From NCBI GenBank assembly GCA_041940305.1, contig JBGTSJ010000002.1, positions 521,841 to 585,840 of the forward strand: a DNA stretch of 64,000 bases, read 5' to 3'. A program made the position numbers and the translations under genes. The notes under the pieces are model-generated. The model ran no database searches and had not been told where the DNA came from. It saw nothing but the letters and a program-made list of their open reading frames with translations. The DNA comes from JBGTSJ01 sp041940305 (GTDB taxonomy: Bacteria; Planctomycetota; Planctomycetia; Planctomycetales; Planctomycetaceae). Positions 1-8,619 of this stretch are shown in pieces; position 1 is the stretch's first letter, and the number at the start of each line of letters is the position of its first letter.

Positions 1-45
1 CAGACGATTCCGGTGGGGACGACGTTCCAATATGACGGTCGATGA
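1..45 (+). CDS. C-terminal tail of a gene entering from upstream (partial)
   Basis: Frame 1 is open from the window edge and reads QTIPVGTTFQYDGR before a TGA at 43-45. The composition looks protein-like, but only 14 residues are visible, so no family can be assigned. Another frame reads to a TAG at 83-85, so which frame is the real upstream gene is uncertain. Confidence 0.3.
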   Translation, partial: QTIPVGTTFQYDGR

Positions 46-87
46 GCGGAGTGAGTTTGACGCGAATGCCTCTGTGGAGGATTAGCG

Positions 88-360
88 ATGCCTCGCCGTG
101 CACGGATCGTTCTTCTGGCGTGTACGCTACTGGGCATCGCTGCGTATAGCGCTGCTTATTGGCGAATCTCAAGACGCGCCGAAGAGCGGTTTCGCGAATT
201 CGAGATCCCCGTCCTTTTCTATTGCGATCCATCCACGCCAGAGGACTTCCGGCGGCATTACCGCCTGCGGCTGTTCTTCCTGCCGATAAACGAGGCCGAT
301 CACCTGCTCACGGGTTTTCCGAGGTCAGCACGGTCCGAGCCGCTGTATGCACTCGAGTGA
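88..360 (+). CDS. small membrane-anchored hypothetical protein
   Basis: This is a 90-residue protein that I do not recognise. One hydrophobic helix lies at about residues 6-24 (IVLLACTLLGIAAYSAAYW). It is followed by an Arg/Glu-rich stretch and a short soluble tail that contains one cysteine. A GGAGG motif at 76-80 lies about seven bases before the ATG, which supports this start. It lies tail to tail with the U32 gene on the other strand. It is probably an inner-membrane protein with a short soluble domain. Function is unknown. Confidence 0.55.
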   Translation: MPRRARIVLLACTLLGIAAYSAAYWRISRRAEERFREFEIPVLFYCDPSTPEDFRRHYRLRLFFLPINEADHLLTGFPRSARSEPLYALE

Positions 361-486
361 GGCTGTGAATCGCACCGGCTCATCGAAGTCGCGGAGCCGG
401 ATTTCTGTTGCCACGGAGCGGTGAGCACAAAGCACGGTGTTCCGTCGGTGACGATCGCCTCCAATCGCGAAACTGCGATTCGAGCG

Positions 487-3033
487 TCATACGATCGCCA
501 GCGGGTTCCGGCGTTCTTCCAGTGTTCCTCGGGTGACGCCGACGCGGTTCATCGCTCGCAGGGACGTCCATACGGCGCTTCCGGTGACTTCACCTGCCAG
601 AAGCGCGCGGTACAGGCCGATCGTCTTCGCGATTTGTTCGCCTGCATCGTCCAGCAGCTCGATGCGGAAGTGGCGGACTCCGCGATCGAGCAATGTCGGC
701 GCGAGTTCGGCGGCGCTCTGCGGCGTGGAATTGAACAGCGTGTTGCGGCAACCGACGTCCGCCTTGAGAGGATGCTCGGCTCCGATCCGGTCCCGCAGTC
801 GGACTTCGTGATGGTCGCAGGGGCGGCCGCAATTGGTCTTGTTCGTGCCGGGGGACAGGACGGCGCAGAAGACGCAATGCTCCATGTGAAACATCGGCAT
901 TTGCTGGTGCAGCACCACCTCCAGCAGGGACGCCGACGTGTGGTCCAGCAGGCAGAGCAGCTGGTCGCGATTGAGGTCGAAGGACGGCGTGACCCGCAGC
1001 GCGCCGCGGCGACGGAGTTCTGCGACGGTCAGTTCGTTCGCGGCATTGAGGGAGAAGTCGGCAATGCAGGGCGTTCCCTGCTCGGCGAAGAACGCCAGGC
1101 CGGCGAAGTTGCGGACGAGCATTCCATCGGCGGAGTGTCGCGCCATCGCCCGGAAGATTCCCATTTCGCCGGGCTTCTGAATGCGGGGCGTCGCCAGCCA
1201 GATCCCCGCAGCGTGCTGCCGCGCGAGTGCGACTGCGTCTCGAAACTGGCGGATGTCCTGCAGGTCCGCGTAGACGGTCCGCACGCCTTCCGACAGCACG
1301 GTCTGTAATTGATCGAGCGTGCGGCAAAGGACGCTCAGCGAGGGGCCGGCCGACTCCAGCATCGGCGGCGAAGCCGCTTCGCGACGGAGCTGCGGCAGGA
1401 CCGGCTCGGGTGCAATGCGGCGAGAGGAGCGATCGACCGTCTCCCGGGCCTGCACCAGTTGCGCCACCATGACGTGCCGCAGCCGGCCGAGGACGCTCAG
1501 GGGAATCATCGGCGTTCCGGTGATCTCGGCGTCCAGCTCCGCCAGTTCGAAGCCGCTGCCGCCGAGGCGGCCGAGTTGTTCGGTGAGCAACTGAACGGTG
1601 AGCGGATGCCGGATCGCTGGTTCAAGGAAATGGTCGGTCTCAGAGCGAACGGGGGGCAGCCCGTCAGCCTCGGCAACGATTCGCAGCGGCTCGCCGACAG
1701 CGGCGGTTGCCCTGACGCGCAGAGACGTCTTCCTCCCCTGGATCTCGCCGGCGTACGAGTGTTGCAGCTTGCGGGTCAGGGCGGGATCATCCGTCTTCCA
1801 CACGCGCCGGCCCGGCCGCAGTCGAGACAGATCGACAGCCCCGTGCTGGAATTCCAGCTGAACTGCGCCGTCGTCGACATCTTCCTGCACACGGCGGCCG
1901 TCCCGGTACAGGCAGAAGACGCGCCCCCCCTGCTCTTCTCCGGCGGCGCGGTCGCCATCGAAGACAACGCCGTCGCCGGCCTTGATTCGTCCATGCAGGC
2001 GCACTTCGACGCGTCCCCGCTTGACGCCGGCGACGACGCCGACGGCCACGCCCCGCTTGGCGGAACTGGTTGCAGGAACGAGCGCCTTGTGGTCGCACCC
2101 TTCCAGCCACCCGTGCGAAAATCCGCGCGAAAAGGAGAGCTCCATCTCCTCGACCTGCCGCGGCGTGAATGCGACAGGCTGCCCAGCCATGGCCGCGTCA
2201 ATTGCCTGCCGGTAATGACGCGTGATGTTCGCGACGTATTCGGGCGTCTTGAGACGGCCCTCGATCTTGAGCGACACGCAGCCGGCGGCGATCAGTTCCG
2301 GCACCAACGCATAGGCGGCCAGGTCCTGCGGACTGAGGAGATACTTCTGCTCACCCAGTTCGACATCCTGCCCGTCGCAGACGAGTTCATAGGGCAACCG
2401 GCAGGCCTGTGCGCATTGACCGCGATTCGCGCTGCGGCCGCCGAGCGACTCGCTCGTCAGGCACTGTCCGCTGTAGGCGACGCACAAGGCGCCATGCACG
2501 AAAACTTCCAGCGGCATGGATGAGTTCGCATGAATCGCGGCAATCTCACGAACGGACAATTCGCGGGCGAGCACCACCCGCTCAACACCCAGTTCGTGAG
2601 CGATGGCAATGCACTCGGCGCTGGTCATCGTCATCTGCGTCGAGGCATGGATCGGGAGATCCGGACAGATGCGGCGGATCAAGCGCACGAGTCCCAGATC
2701 CTGAACGAGCACGGCATCGACGCCCGCCGCGGCCACCGCGCGGACCAGAGACTCAACCTCCTCGAGTTCGTTCGAGAACACCAGCGTGTTGAGCGTGACG
2801 TATCCGCATACGCCGTGGCGGTGCAGGAACGCCATCAGCTCCGGCAGATCGCCGGCCTCAAAGTTGGCGGCACGAGCCCGGGCGTTGAACCCGGAGTTGA
2901 GGCCGAAGTAGATCGCGTCTGCCCCGTTGGCGACGGCGGCCCGCGCGCAGTCCCAGTTTCCTGCGGGAGCGAGCAGTTCGGGGGCTTGCGAAGGAGGAAC
3001 AAACATCGTCAGAAGCTTAACGGGATGCGCCAT
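487..3033 (-). CDS. U32 family protein, RlhA-like (23S rRNA hydroxylation type)
   Basis: The N-terminus PELLAPAGNWDCARAAVANGADAIYFG (about residues 18-44) opens the U32 TIM-barrel. Around residues 178-215 is the signature with four cysteines, C184, C191, C207 and C211 (GALCVAYSGQC ... NRGQCAQACR), which in RlhA/TrhP-type enzymes ligates an Fe-S cluster. Characterised members hydroxylate cytidine in 23S rRNA (RlhA) or uridine in tRNA (TrhP); older annotation calls them peptidases or collagenases. At 848 aa it is longer than E. coli RlhA, which has about 650. The C-terminal third carries a second cysteine group (HCVFC, NCGRPC). ATG at 3006 (MFVPPSQAPELL) is an alternative start. It is divergent from the SGNH hydrolase. 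The family call is firm; the exact substrate is inferred. Confidence 0.85.
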   Translation of the reverse strand: MAHPVKLLTMFVPPSQAPELLAPAGNWDCARAAVANGADAIYFGLNSGFNARARAANFEAGDLPELMAFLHRHGVCGYVTLNTLVFSNELEEVESLVRAVAAAGVDAVLVQDLGLVRLIRRICPDLPIHASTQMTMTSAECIAIAHELGVERVVLARELSVREIAAIHANSSMPLEVFVHGALCVAYSGQCLTSESLGGRSANRGQCAQACRLPYELVCDGQDVELGEQKYLLSPQDLAAYALVPELIAAGCVSLKIEGRLKTPEYVANITRHYRQAIDAAMAGQPVAFTPRQVEEMELSFSRGFSHGWLEGCDHKALVPATSSAKRGVAVGVVAGVKRGRVEVRLHGRIKAGDGVVFDGDRAAGEEQGGRVFCLYRDGRRVQEDVDDGAVQLEFQHGAVDLSRLRPGRRVWKTDDPALTRKLQHSYAGEIQGRKTSLRVRATAAVGEPLRIVAEADGLPPVRSETDHFLEPAIRHPLTVQLLTEQLGRLGGSGFELAELDAEITGTPMIPLSVLGRLRHVMVAQLVQARETVDRSSRRIAPEPVLPQLRREAASPPMLESAGPSLSVLCRTLDQLQTVLSEGVRTVYADLQDIRQFRDAVALARQHAAGIWLATPRIQKPGEMGIFRAMARHSADGMLVRNFAGLAFFAEQGTPCIADFSLNAANELTVAELRRRGALRVTPSFDLNRDQLLCLLDHTSASLLEVVLHQQMPMFHMEHCVFCAVLSPGTNKTNCGRPCDHHEVRLRDRIGAEHPLKADVGCRNTLFNSTPQSAAELAPTLLDRGVRHFRIELLDDAGEQIAKTIGLYRALLAGEVTGSAVWTSLRAMNRVGVTRGTLEERRNPLAIV

Positions 3034-3155
3034 ACTACCAAGCGGCGGAGGTTCGGGCGCAGCACTGTATTTTGACCGATGGCGGACCTGTGTGCAGCCC
3101 TCGCGGGCCCAATCCGGTAGACTCGGCCCGTTCCATGCATCCAGGAGATCACATC

Positions 3156-4280
3156 ATGAGACTGTACCCACTGGCGGTCGTGCTGTTCGTGGCAGGCGGT
3201 TCGTTCCTATCAGCTGGAGAGCCGATCGATCCAGGAGAAGCGACTCGTGCGGAGGGGGACTCGACGCTCTGGTACGACGTCCGGCTGGTGGGAGTGGAGG
3301 GTCAGGGATGGAGTGAGAACGCGGCGCCGTTCGACCGGCTGCCGGCCAGGGCTGAGGCACTCGTCCGTTCCGACGTGTGGAACCTCAGCCGTCATTCGGC
3401 CGGACTATGCGTGAGGTTCATCACCGATGCGACGTCGCTGCAGGCGCGGTGGACGCTGACGTCGGAGCGGCTGGAGATGCCGCACATGCCGGCCTCGGGA
3501 GTGAGCGGACTGGATCTGTACGTGCGGGATGACGAAGGGATCTGGCGCTGGCTGAGCAACGCCCGGCCCACTGGGGTGCAGAACAACGAGGTCTTGTACA
3601 GTGGCATCCCGGAAGGGACCCGCGAGTATCGCCTGTACCTGCCCTTGTACAACGGAGTGTCGGCGGTGGAACTGGGACTGCCGGAAGGGACCACGCTTTC
3701 CCGACCTGATCCGTATGCGGCCGGGCATGAGAAGCCGATCGTGTTTTACGGGACGTCGATTACGCACGGCGCTTGTGCGTCGCGCCCCGGAATGGTGCAC
3801 ACGGCAATCCTGGGCAGGCGGTTCGAGCGACCGGTCATCAACCTGGGATTCTCGGGGAACGGACGAATGGAATTGCCGGTGGCCGAGTTGATGGCGGAGA
3901 TCGACGCCGCGGTTTATGTGATCGACTGTCTGCCGAACATCAATGCCGAGCAGGTCGCCGAGCGGACCGAGCCTCTGGTGAAGCTCCTGCGCGAGAAGCG
4001 GCCCGAGACGCCGATCCTGCTGGTGGAAGACCGGACGTACAGCGACGCGTTCCTGATTGGGTCGAAGCGGGAGCGGAACGACAGCAGCCGTGCGGCGCTC
4101 AAGGCCGCTTATGACCGCCTGATCGCCGAAGGCACGACCCGGCTCGGGTATCTGGAGGGTGAGCATTTGCTCGGCGACGACAACGAGGGGACGGTGGACA
4201 GTTCGCATCCCACCGATCTGGGCTTCATGCGTCAGGCGGATGCGTTTGAGCCGGCATTGCAGGAATTGCTGTCGGAATGA
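3156..4280 (+). CDS. secreted SGNH/GDSL hydrolase with GxDLY domain
   Basis: The protein has 374 residues from the ATG at 3156. A GGAG ribosome-binding site lies just upstream, and this start gives a clean signal peptide (MRLYPLAVVLFVAGGSFLSA). The open frame extends further 5' but without a plausible start. The first half carries the GxDLY motif (GLDLY, residues 118-122) of the beta-sandwich domain that precedes this lipase type. The second half is an SGNH fold: GTSIT with nucleophile Ser201, the GFSGNG block at 231-236, and a C-terminal Asp/His pair in DSSHP (D348, H351). It is probably an exported esterase acting on acylated carbohydrates; the substrate is not deducible from sequence. Confidence 0.85.
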   Translation: MRLYPLAVVLFVAGGSFLSAGEPIDPGEATRAEGDSTLWYDVRLVGVEGQGWSENAAPFDRLPARAEALVRSDVWNLSRHSAGLCVRFITDATSLQARWTLTSERLEMPHMPASGVSGLDLYVRDDEGIWRWLSNARPTGVQNNEVLYSGIPEGTREYRLYLPLYNGVSAVELGLPEGTTLSRPDPYAAGHEKPIVFYGTSITHGACASRPGMVHTAILGRRFERPVINLGFSGNGRMELPVAELMAEIDAAVYVIDCLPNINAEQVAERTEPLVKLLREKRPETPILLVEDRTYSDAFLIGSKRERNDSSRAALKAAYDRLIAEGTTRLGYLEGEHLLGDDNEGTVDSSHPTDLGFMRQADAFEPALQELLSE

Positions 4281-4471
4281 GTCCGAGACCGGCTGGAGAC
4301 GCCAGTGCACTCGCGCAAGCGGTCGTGCGGCGCCGATACTCCGGACCGAATTGACCGAATCCCCGGCGACTCCTAAACTTCCAGCGCAGCAGCCGATTCT
4401 GCGCTGTGTTTCTGCGATGGTCAGGGTGCGGCTGGAGACGCCCCGCGCGCTCGCGGACCAGGGATGCGAAC

Positions 4472-5413
4472 ATGAAAAGCGAACACCGTCACGAACTCGC
4501 CGAGAACGACCTGAGCAAGCTGATTGCGCGATGGCGCGATCAACTGGAGCCGCATGCGAACAAGATCCTCATCGGTTTTCTGCTCGTGGCCGTGCTGGTC
4601 GTCGGAGGCATCGTGGCGATGCGCTCGACGTCGGCGTCGAGTTCGGTCGGCTTTACGGAACTTGCCCTGGCGAACGGGGCCGAGGACTTCGAGACGGTCG
4701 CCGAAGATTTCGACGGCACGCTGGCGGCGACGTGGGCGCGGCTGCGGGCCGGCGAGGAGTATCTGCGGGAGGGGCTGCGGCTGTCGCTGAGCGATCGGCC
4801 GGCCAGTAATGAGCGGCTGGAGCAGGCGCAGAAGTCATTTGAGAAAGTTTTGAAAGGTTCAGACGTTCCCCCGGAAGTGCGTGAGAAGGCGCTGTATGGT
4901 CTGGCCACGACGCTGGAGGCGATGTCGAGCCAGCAGACGGGCACGGCGCCTGCGATCGAGGCGTATCAGCGATTGATTGATGAGTTCCCGGAGACGCGCT
5001 ATCTGCGTTGGGCCGAGGAGCGGATCAGCACGCTGAAGTCGCCGGAGGCGCAGGAGTTTTACGCCTGGTTCCATTCGCAGAATCCAAAGCCGGAAGACCG
5101 GCCGCTGCCGCGCGATTTTCCGGATCCGTTCAGCGGAATGACGGATGACGCCACAGCTGATCCGGCGGGGACTGACGACGTGGAACTGCTCGACGCGATG
5201 CCGCCGCCTCCGCCGGCGTCGCAGCGGAACAGCACGGCGCCGACGCCTCCCGGCGAGGCTGCCGAACCGGAGGGTCCTGCGCTCCCGGGTGTCGACGAGC
5301 CCGCGACACCGGACGAGTCGCCCGAGACCTCGGATCCGGAGAGTCCGGAAACGCCGTCTGCCGACGAGCCTGCCGATGCGGACGCGACTCCGGCCGAGTC
5401 CACCGAGCCGTGA
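4472..5413 (+). CDS. membrane-anchored TPR protein with acidic proline-rich tail
   Basis: The protein has 313 residues starting at MKSEHRHELAEND; the longer frame upstream looks like non-coding sequence. A single transmembrane helix (about residues 31-50, ILIGFLLVAVLVVGGIVAM) is followed by tetratricopeptide-like helices (about 55-195), in the manner of the YfgM/TPR_21 family of periplasmic-facing chaperones. The last 80 or so residues are low complexity, rich in Pro, Glu, Asp and Thr (SPETSDPESPETPSADEPAD), and are probably disordered. The function is probably protein-protein scaffolding at the inner membrane. The family assignment is an inference from architecture. Confidence 0.75.
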   Translation: MKSEHRHELAENDLSKLIARWRDQLEPHANKILIGFLLVAVLVVGGIVAMRSTSASSSVGFTELALANGAEDFETVAEDFDGTLAATWARLRAGEEYLREGLRLSLSDRPASNERLEQAQKSFEKVLKGSDVPPEVREKALYGLATTLEAMSSQQTGTAPAIEAYQRLIDEFPETRYLRWAEERISTLKSPEAQEFYAWFHSQNPKPEDRPLPRDFPDPFSGMTDDATADPAGTDDVELLDAMPPPPPASQRNSTAPTPPGEAAEPEGPALPGVDEPATPDESPETSDPESPETPSADEPADADATPAESTEP

Positions 5414-5568
5414 CAGGCTCGGGTTCGGGTGGAGTTGAGTTGTGCTTCAGCCAGTGCGCTGCAATGCACTGATGCGCCCACTGTGGTGGAGCGCGTCGGG
5501 TCGACGAGGAATCGATGCCTGGCGACGTTCGCCCTCGCCGGCACGCCGGGCTACGATGTCTGATTCCC

Positions 5569-6570
5569 ATGTCTGCTCCGTTGTCCAATGAACCCGTGTC
5601 GTTGACAGTGGAGGCCCGCGCGCACGGGTGGCGGGTGGATCATTACCTGGGGCGGTTGTATCCCAATTACAGCCGCGCGCTGTTCCAAAAGGCGATTGCG
5701 CAGGGGCACGTGCAGGTCAACGGGCTGGCGGTCAAGGCATCGCGACGGCTGCGGATGAACGACCGCATCTCGCTGCGACTGCCGGAGACCCCGGACGAGA
5801 CTCTGCAGCCGGAGAACATTCCACTCGACGTGCTGTACGAGGACGATGCGTTGATCGTCATCAACAAGCCGGCCGACATGGTGACGCATCCGGGCAAGGC
5901 GCACTACGGCGGCACGCTCGCGGCGGCGCTGCAGTTTCATTTCGACCGGCTGAGCGACGTGGCCGGGAAGTTGCGGCCCGGCATCGTGCATCGGCTGGAC
6001 CGGGACACGAGCGGCGTGATCATCGTCGCCAAGGACAACCAGATCCATCACCGGCTGAGCGGTCAGTTTGAGCAGCGGACCGTGCAGAAGGAGTATCGGG
6101 CCATCGTCCGCGGCGTCGTCGCCAGCGACGAGGGGCTGATCGAGACGCACATCCGTATCCACCCCAAGGTGCGCGAGAAGATGATGGTGTGCGAGCCGGA
6201 AGGAAAGTCGCGGCCGGCGGTCACGCGCTACGAGGTCCTGGAGCGATTCCGCGGATTTACCGAAGTGCGGCTGCTGCCGAAGACCGGGCGGACGCATCAG
6301 CTGCGCGTGCACATGAAGCACATCGGCCATCCGATCGTGGCCGACCGGCTGTACGGTGGTCACGCGGAACTGTTGCTCAGTGAACTGGCCGCGGAGGCGA
6401 CAAACGATGCATCCGGCGGTAGGCTGATTTCCCGTCAGGCGCTGCACGCCCGGCGGCTGGAGCTGCGGCATCCGGTCACCGAGCAACCAATCGCCTGGGA
6501 GGCCCCCCTCCCCGATGACATGCAGCGGACCCTCGAGGCACTCAGACGCTATCGGACGATGACTCAATGA
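5569..6570 (+). CDS. RluA-family 23S rRNA pseudouridine synthase (RluD-like)
   Basis: The protein has 333 residues from the ATG at 5569 (MSAPLSNEP). An N-terminal S4 RNA-binding domain (about residues 20-75, WRVDHYLGRLYP...HVQVNG) is followed by the RluA catalytic core with HRLDRDTSG at 141-149. Asp144 is the nucleophile that isomerises uridine. RTHQLRVHMKHIGHPI further on is a second conserved family block. The length matches RluD, which modifies helix 69 of 23S rRNA, but paralogues with other targets cannot be excluded. Its stop overlaps the ATG of the next gene (ATGA), indicating translational coupling. Confidence 0.92.
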   Translation: MSAPLSNEPVSLTVEARAHGWRVDHYLGRLYPNYSRALFQKAIAQGHVQVNGLAVKASRRLRMNDRISLRLPETPDETLQPENIPLDVLYEDDALIVINKPADMVTHPGKAHYGGTLAAALQFHFDRLSDVAGKLRPGIVHRLDRDTSGVIIVAKDNQIHHRLSGQFEQRTVQKEYRAIVRGVVASDEGLIETHIRIHPKVREKMMVCEPEGKSRPAVTRYEVLERFRGFTEVRLLPKTGRTHQLRVHMKHIGHPIVADRLYGGHAELLLSELAAEATNDASGGRLISRQALHARRLELRHPVTEQPIAWEAPLPDDMQRTLEALRRYRTMTQ

Positions 6571-7433
6571 AGCTTGCGAAAGTTCGACTGGCAGACGGCG
6601 CCCTGCACGTGGCGTCCGTGTCCGACGAGGGAGTGCGGCTGCTCGACCTGACTCAGATTGACAACTGCCGCATGCTCAGCGACGTGCTGCATGCCGCCGA
6701 TCCGCCAGCGCTCGCGCGATTCCTGATCGATCCGAACTCCGGTCCGATCAAACCGAATGAGGTCGAGTTCCTGGCGCCGATCGACCGGCAGGAAGTGTGG
6801 GCGGCCGGCGTGACGTACAAGCGCAGCCAGGTGGCGCGGATGGAGGAGTCCGAACACGGGGCGTCGCATTACGACCGCGTGTATACGGCCGATCGTCCGG
6901 AGTTGTTCTTCAAGGCGACGCCACAGCGGGTCTCCGGACCAAACCAGCCGGTGCGCGTGCGAACGGACAGCCGGTGGTCCGTGCCCGAACCGGAGTTCAC
7001 GCTGGTGATCAGTCCGCAGGGGAAGATCGTCGGGTACACGATCGGCAATGACATGTCGGCCCGCGATATCGAAGGCGAGAATCCGCTGTATCTGCCACAG
7101 GCGAAGGTCTACAGGCAGTGCTGCGCACTGGGCCCCTGCGTGTTGCTCGTGGAGCAGCCGCTTGATCTGGCGGCGACGACGATCTCGCTGTCGATTCGAC
7201 GGAGCGGCAGCGAAGTGTTCGCCGGGTCGACAAACCTGGGGCAACTTAACCGGAAGCTGCCGGAACTGGCCGCGTGGCTGCTGCGGGAAAACGAGTTTCC
7301 TGCAGGCGCATTTCTGCTGACGGGAACCGGGATCGTTCCCCCCGACGAGTTCACCTGCCGGGCGGGGGACGTGATCGCGATCTCGGTCAGCGGGATCGGG
7401 ACGCTGACGAATCCGGTTGTGTCCGGAGACTGA
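6567..7433 (+). CDS. fumarylacetoacetate hydrolase family protein
   Basis: The protein has 288 residues. The C-terminal FAH domain has the metal-binding pattern PEPEFTLVI followed by GYTIGNDMSARDIEGENPLYLPQAK. The acidic residues in these blocks coordinate Mg/Mn in the family. It also has the usual LLTGTGIVPP turn near the C-terminus. Members hydrolyse, decarboxylate or isomerise 2-oxo acids and acylpyruvates in aromatic or sugar-acid degradation; the neighbours do not identify the substrate. The start overlaps the pseudouridine synthase stop. Confidence 0.88.
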   Translation: MKLAKVRLADGALHVASVSDEGVRLLDLTQIDNCRMLSDVLHAADPPALARFLIDPNSGPIKPNEVEFLAPIDRQEVWAAGVTYKRSQVARMEESEHGASHYDRVYTADRPELFFKATPQRVSGPNQPVRVRTDSRWSVPEPEFTLVISPQGKIVGYTIGNDMSARDIEGENPLYLPQAKVYRQCCALGPCVLLVEQPLDLAATTISLSIRRSGSEVFAGSTNLGQLNRKLPELAAWLLRENEFPAGAFLLTGTGIVPPDEFTCRAGDVIAISVSGIGTLTNPVVSGD

Positions 7434-7649
7434 GAGAGTGGACAGCGGCGGCGTTGAACCCCGCCGCTCGCGGACGCGGCGTGTTGACGTTCGGCAACGT
7501 GCCGTTGATGCCGACAGGAAGCGCGGGGTCCGCGCGAGTTTGACGAACCGGCCGGTTGCGAGGGATGTTTCGCGCGAGGCGGCGGACGGAGGCGGGTATC
7601 TTTGGAGACTCGTGCTCTGCTGTCCCGACCCTGATCGCCCCGACTGCCG

Positions 7650-8516
7650 ATGTCACTCACGATCACCGCTCCCGAATCCCTGCGGCGACGCGACCAGCAG
7701 CTCGCCGACATCGCTTCGTATGCCGCGGATGAGTCCATTCCCGACGTCCCGTGGCTCACGCGACTGGACCTCAAAGAGCCTCGCTGCAATCTTCGCAGTC
7801 TGGACTCCGGGACGCGCAGCGCGAAGCGCCTGACCGACGTGATCGGGGCGTTGATTCTGCTGGCGCTGCTCTGGCCCGTAATGATCTTGGTCGCGCTGCT
7901 GGTGCGGCTGACTTCGCCTGGTCCGATCATCTTCCGCCAGGTGCGGGTCGGCGTGAACCTGCGCAGCCGCGGCGGCGACCGTCGCCGCGCGGATCAGGAA
8001 GATCCTGCCGAAGACGTCGGGACGCCATCTCGCGGCGCCCGGCGGCGGGCGCAATCCGACAGGAGGACCGAGTTCGCGTATGGCCGGCACTTTACGCTTT
8101 ACAAGTTTCGCACAATGCGGATCGATGCGGAGAAAAACGGGGCGCAATTCGCGGTGAAGGGCGACTCGCGCGTCACGCCGATCGGCCGCCTTCTCCGCAG
8201 GACGCGGCTCGACGAACTGCCGCAGTTGTGGAACGTCCTCAAGGGAGAAATGTCGCTCGTGGGACCGCGGCCGGAGCGCCCGGAATTCATCTCGGACCTG
8301 TCGGAGCAGATTCCCGACTATCTGCAGCGGTTGGGCATTAAGCCTGGGCTCACGGGGGTCGCGCAGATCGTAAACGGATACGACAACAACATCGAGAGCT
8401 TCCGCCGCAAAGTCGCATTCGACGTGCTGTATCTGCAGAACTGCTGCTGGTGGAACGACGTGAAAATCCTGCTGAGGACGATCCGCGTTGTGCTCAGCGG
8501 CAGCGGTGCGCTGTGA
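7650..8516 (+). CDS. bacterial sugar transferase (initiating glycosyltransferase)
   Basis: This 288-residue protein belongs to the WcaJ/WbaP/PglC-type sugar transferase family, which moves a sugar-1-phosphate onto undecaprenyl phosphate to start exopolysaccharide or glycan synthesis. It has one hydrophobic helix (about residues 63-87), SPGPIIFRQVRVG at 89-101, FTLYKFRTM at 148-156, RLDELPQLWNVLKGEMSLVGPRPE, and IKPGLTGVAQ. Between RVG and FTLYKF lies an insertion of about 42 residues that is very rich in Arg and Asp (about 105-146), where most relatives have about six residues. It stands alone rather than in a polysaccharide cluster. The N-terminal 55 residues are unassigned. Confidence 0.9.
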   Translation: MSLTITAPESLRRRDQQLADIASYAADESIPDVPWLTRLDLKEPRCNLRSLDSGTRSAKRLTDVIGALILLALLWPVMILVALLVRLTSPGPIIFRQVRVGVNLRSRGGDRRRADQEDPAEDVGTPSRGARRRAQSDRRTEFAYGRHFTLYKFRTMRIDAEKNGAQFAVKGDSRVTPIGRLLRRTRLDELPQLWNVLKGEMSLVGPRPERPEFISDLSEQIPDYLQRLGIKPGLTGVAQIVNGYDNNIESFRRKVAFDVLYLQNCCWWNDVKILLRTIRVVLSGSGAL

Positions 8517-8619
8517 TTCAGGCTCAGCAAACAGCTTGTCATCGAGAGGCGACCGGGCGACAACGGGACGCGGTGGCGGCCGTCGCCGCATGGCGTTTCG
8601 CGGATCGATGATTCACGTT

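Noticed and set aside
421..2523. Long plus-strand ORFs over the U32 gene
   Set aside because: They mirror the minus-strand U32 gene, whose signature is clear. The shadow proteins have no motif.
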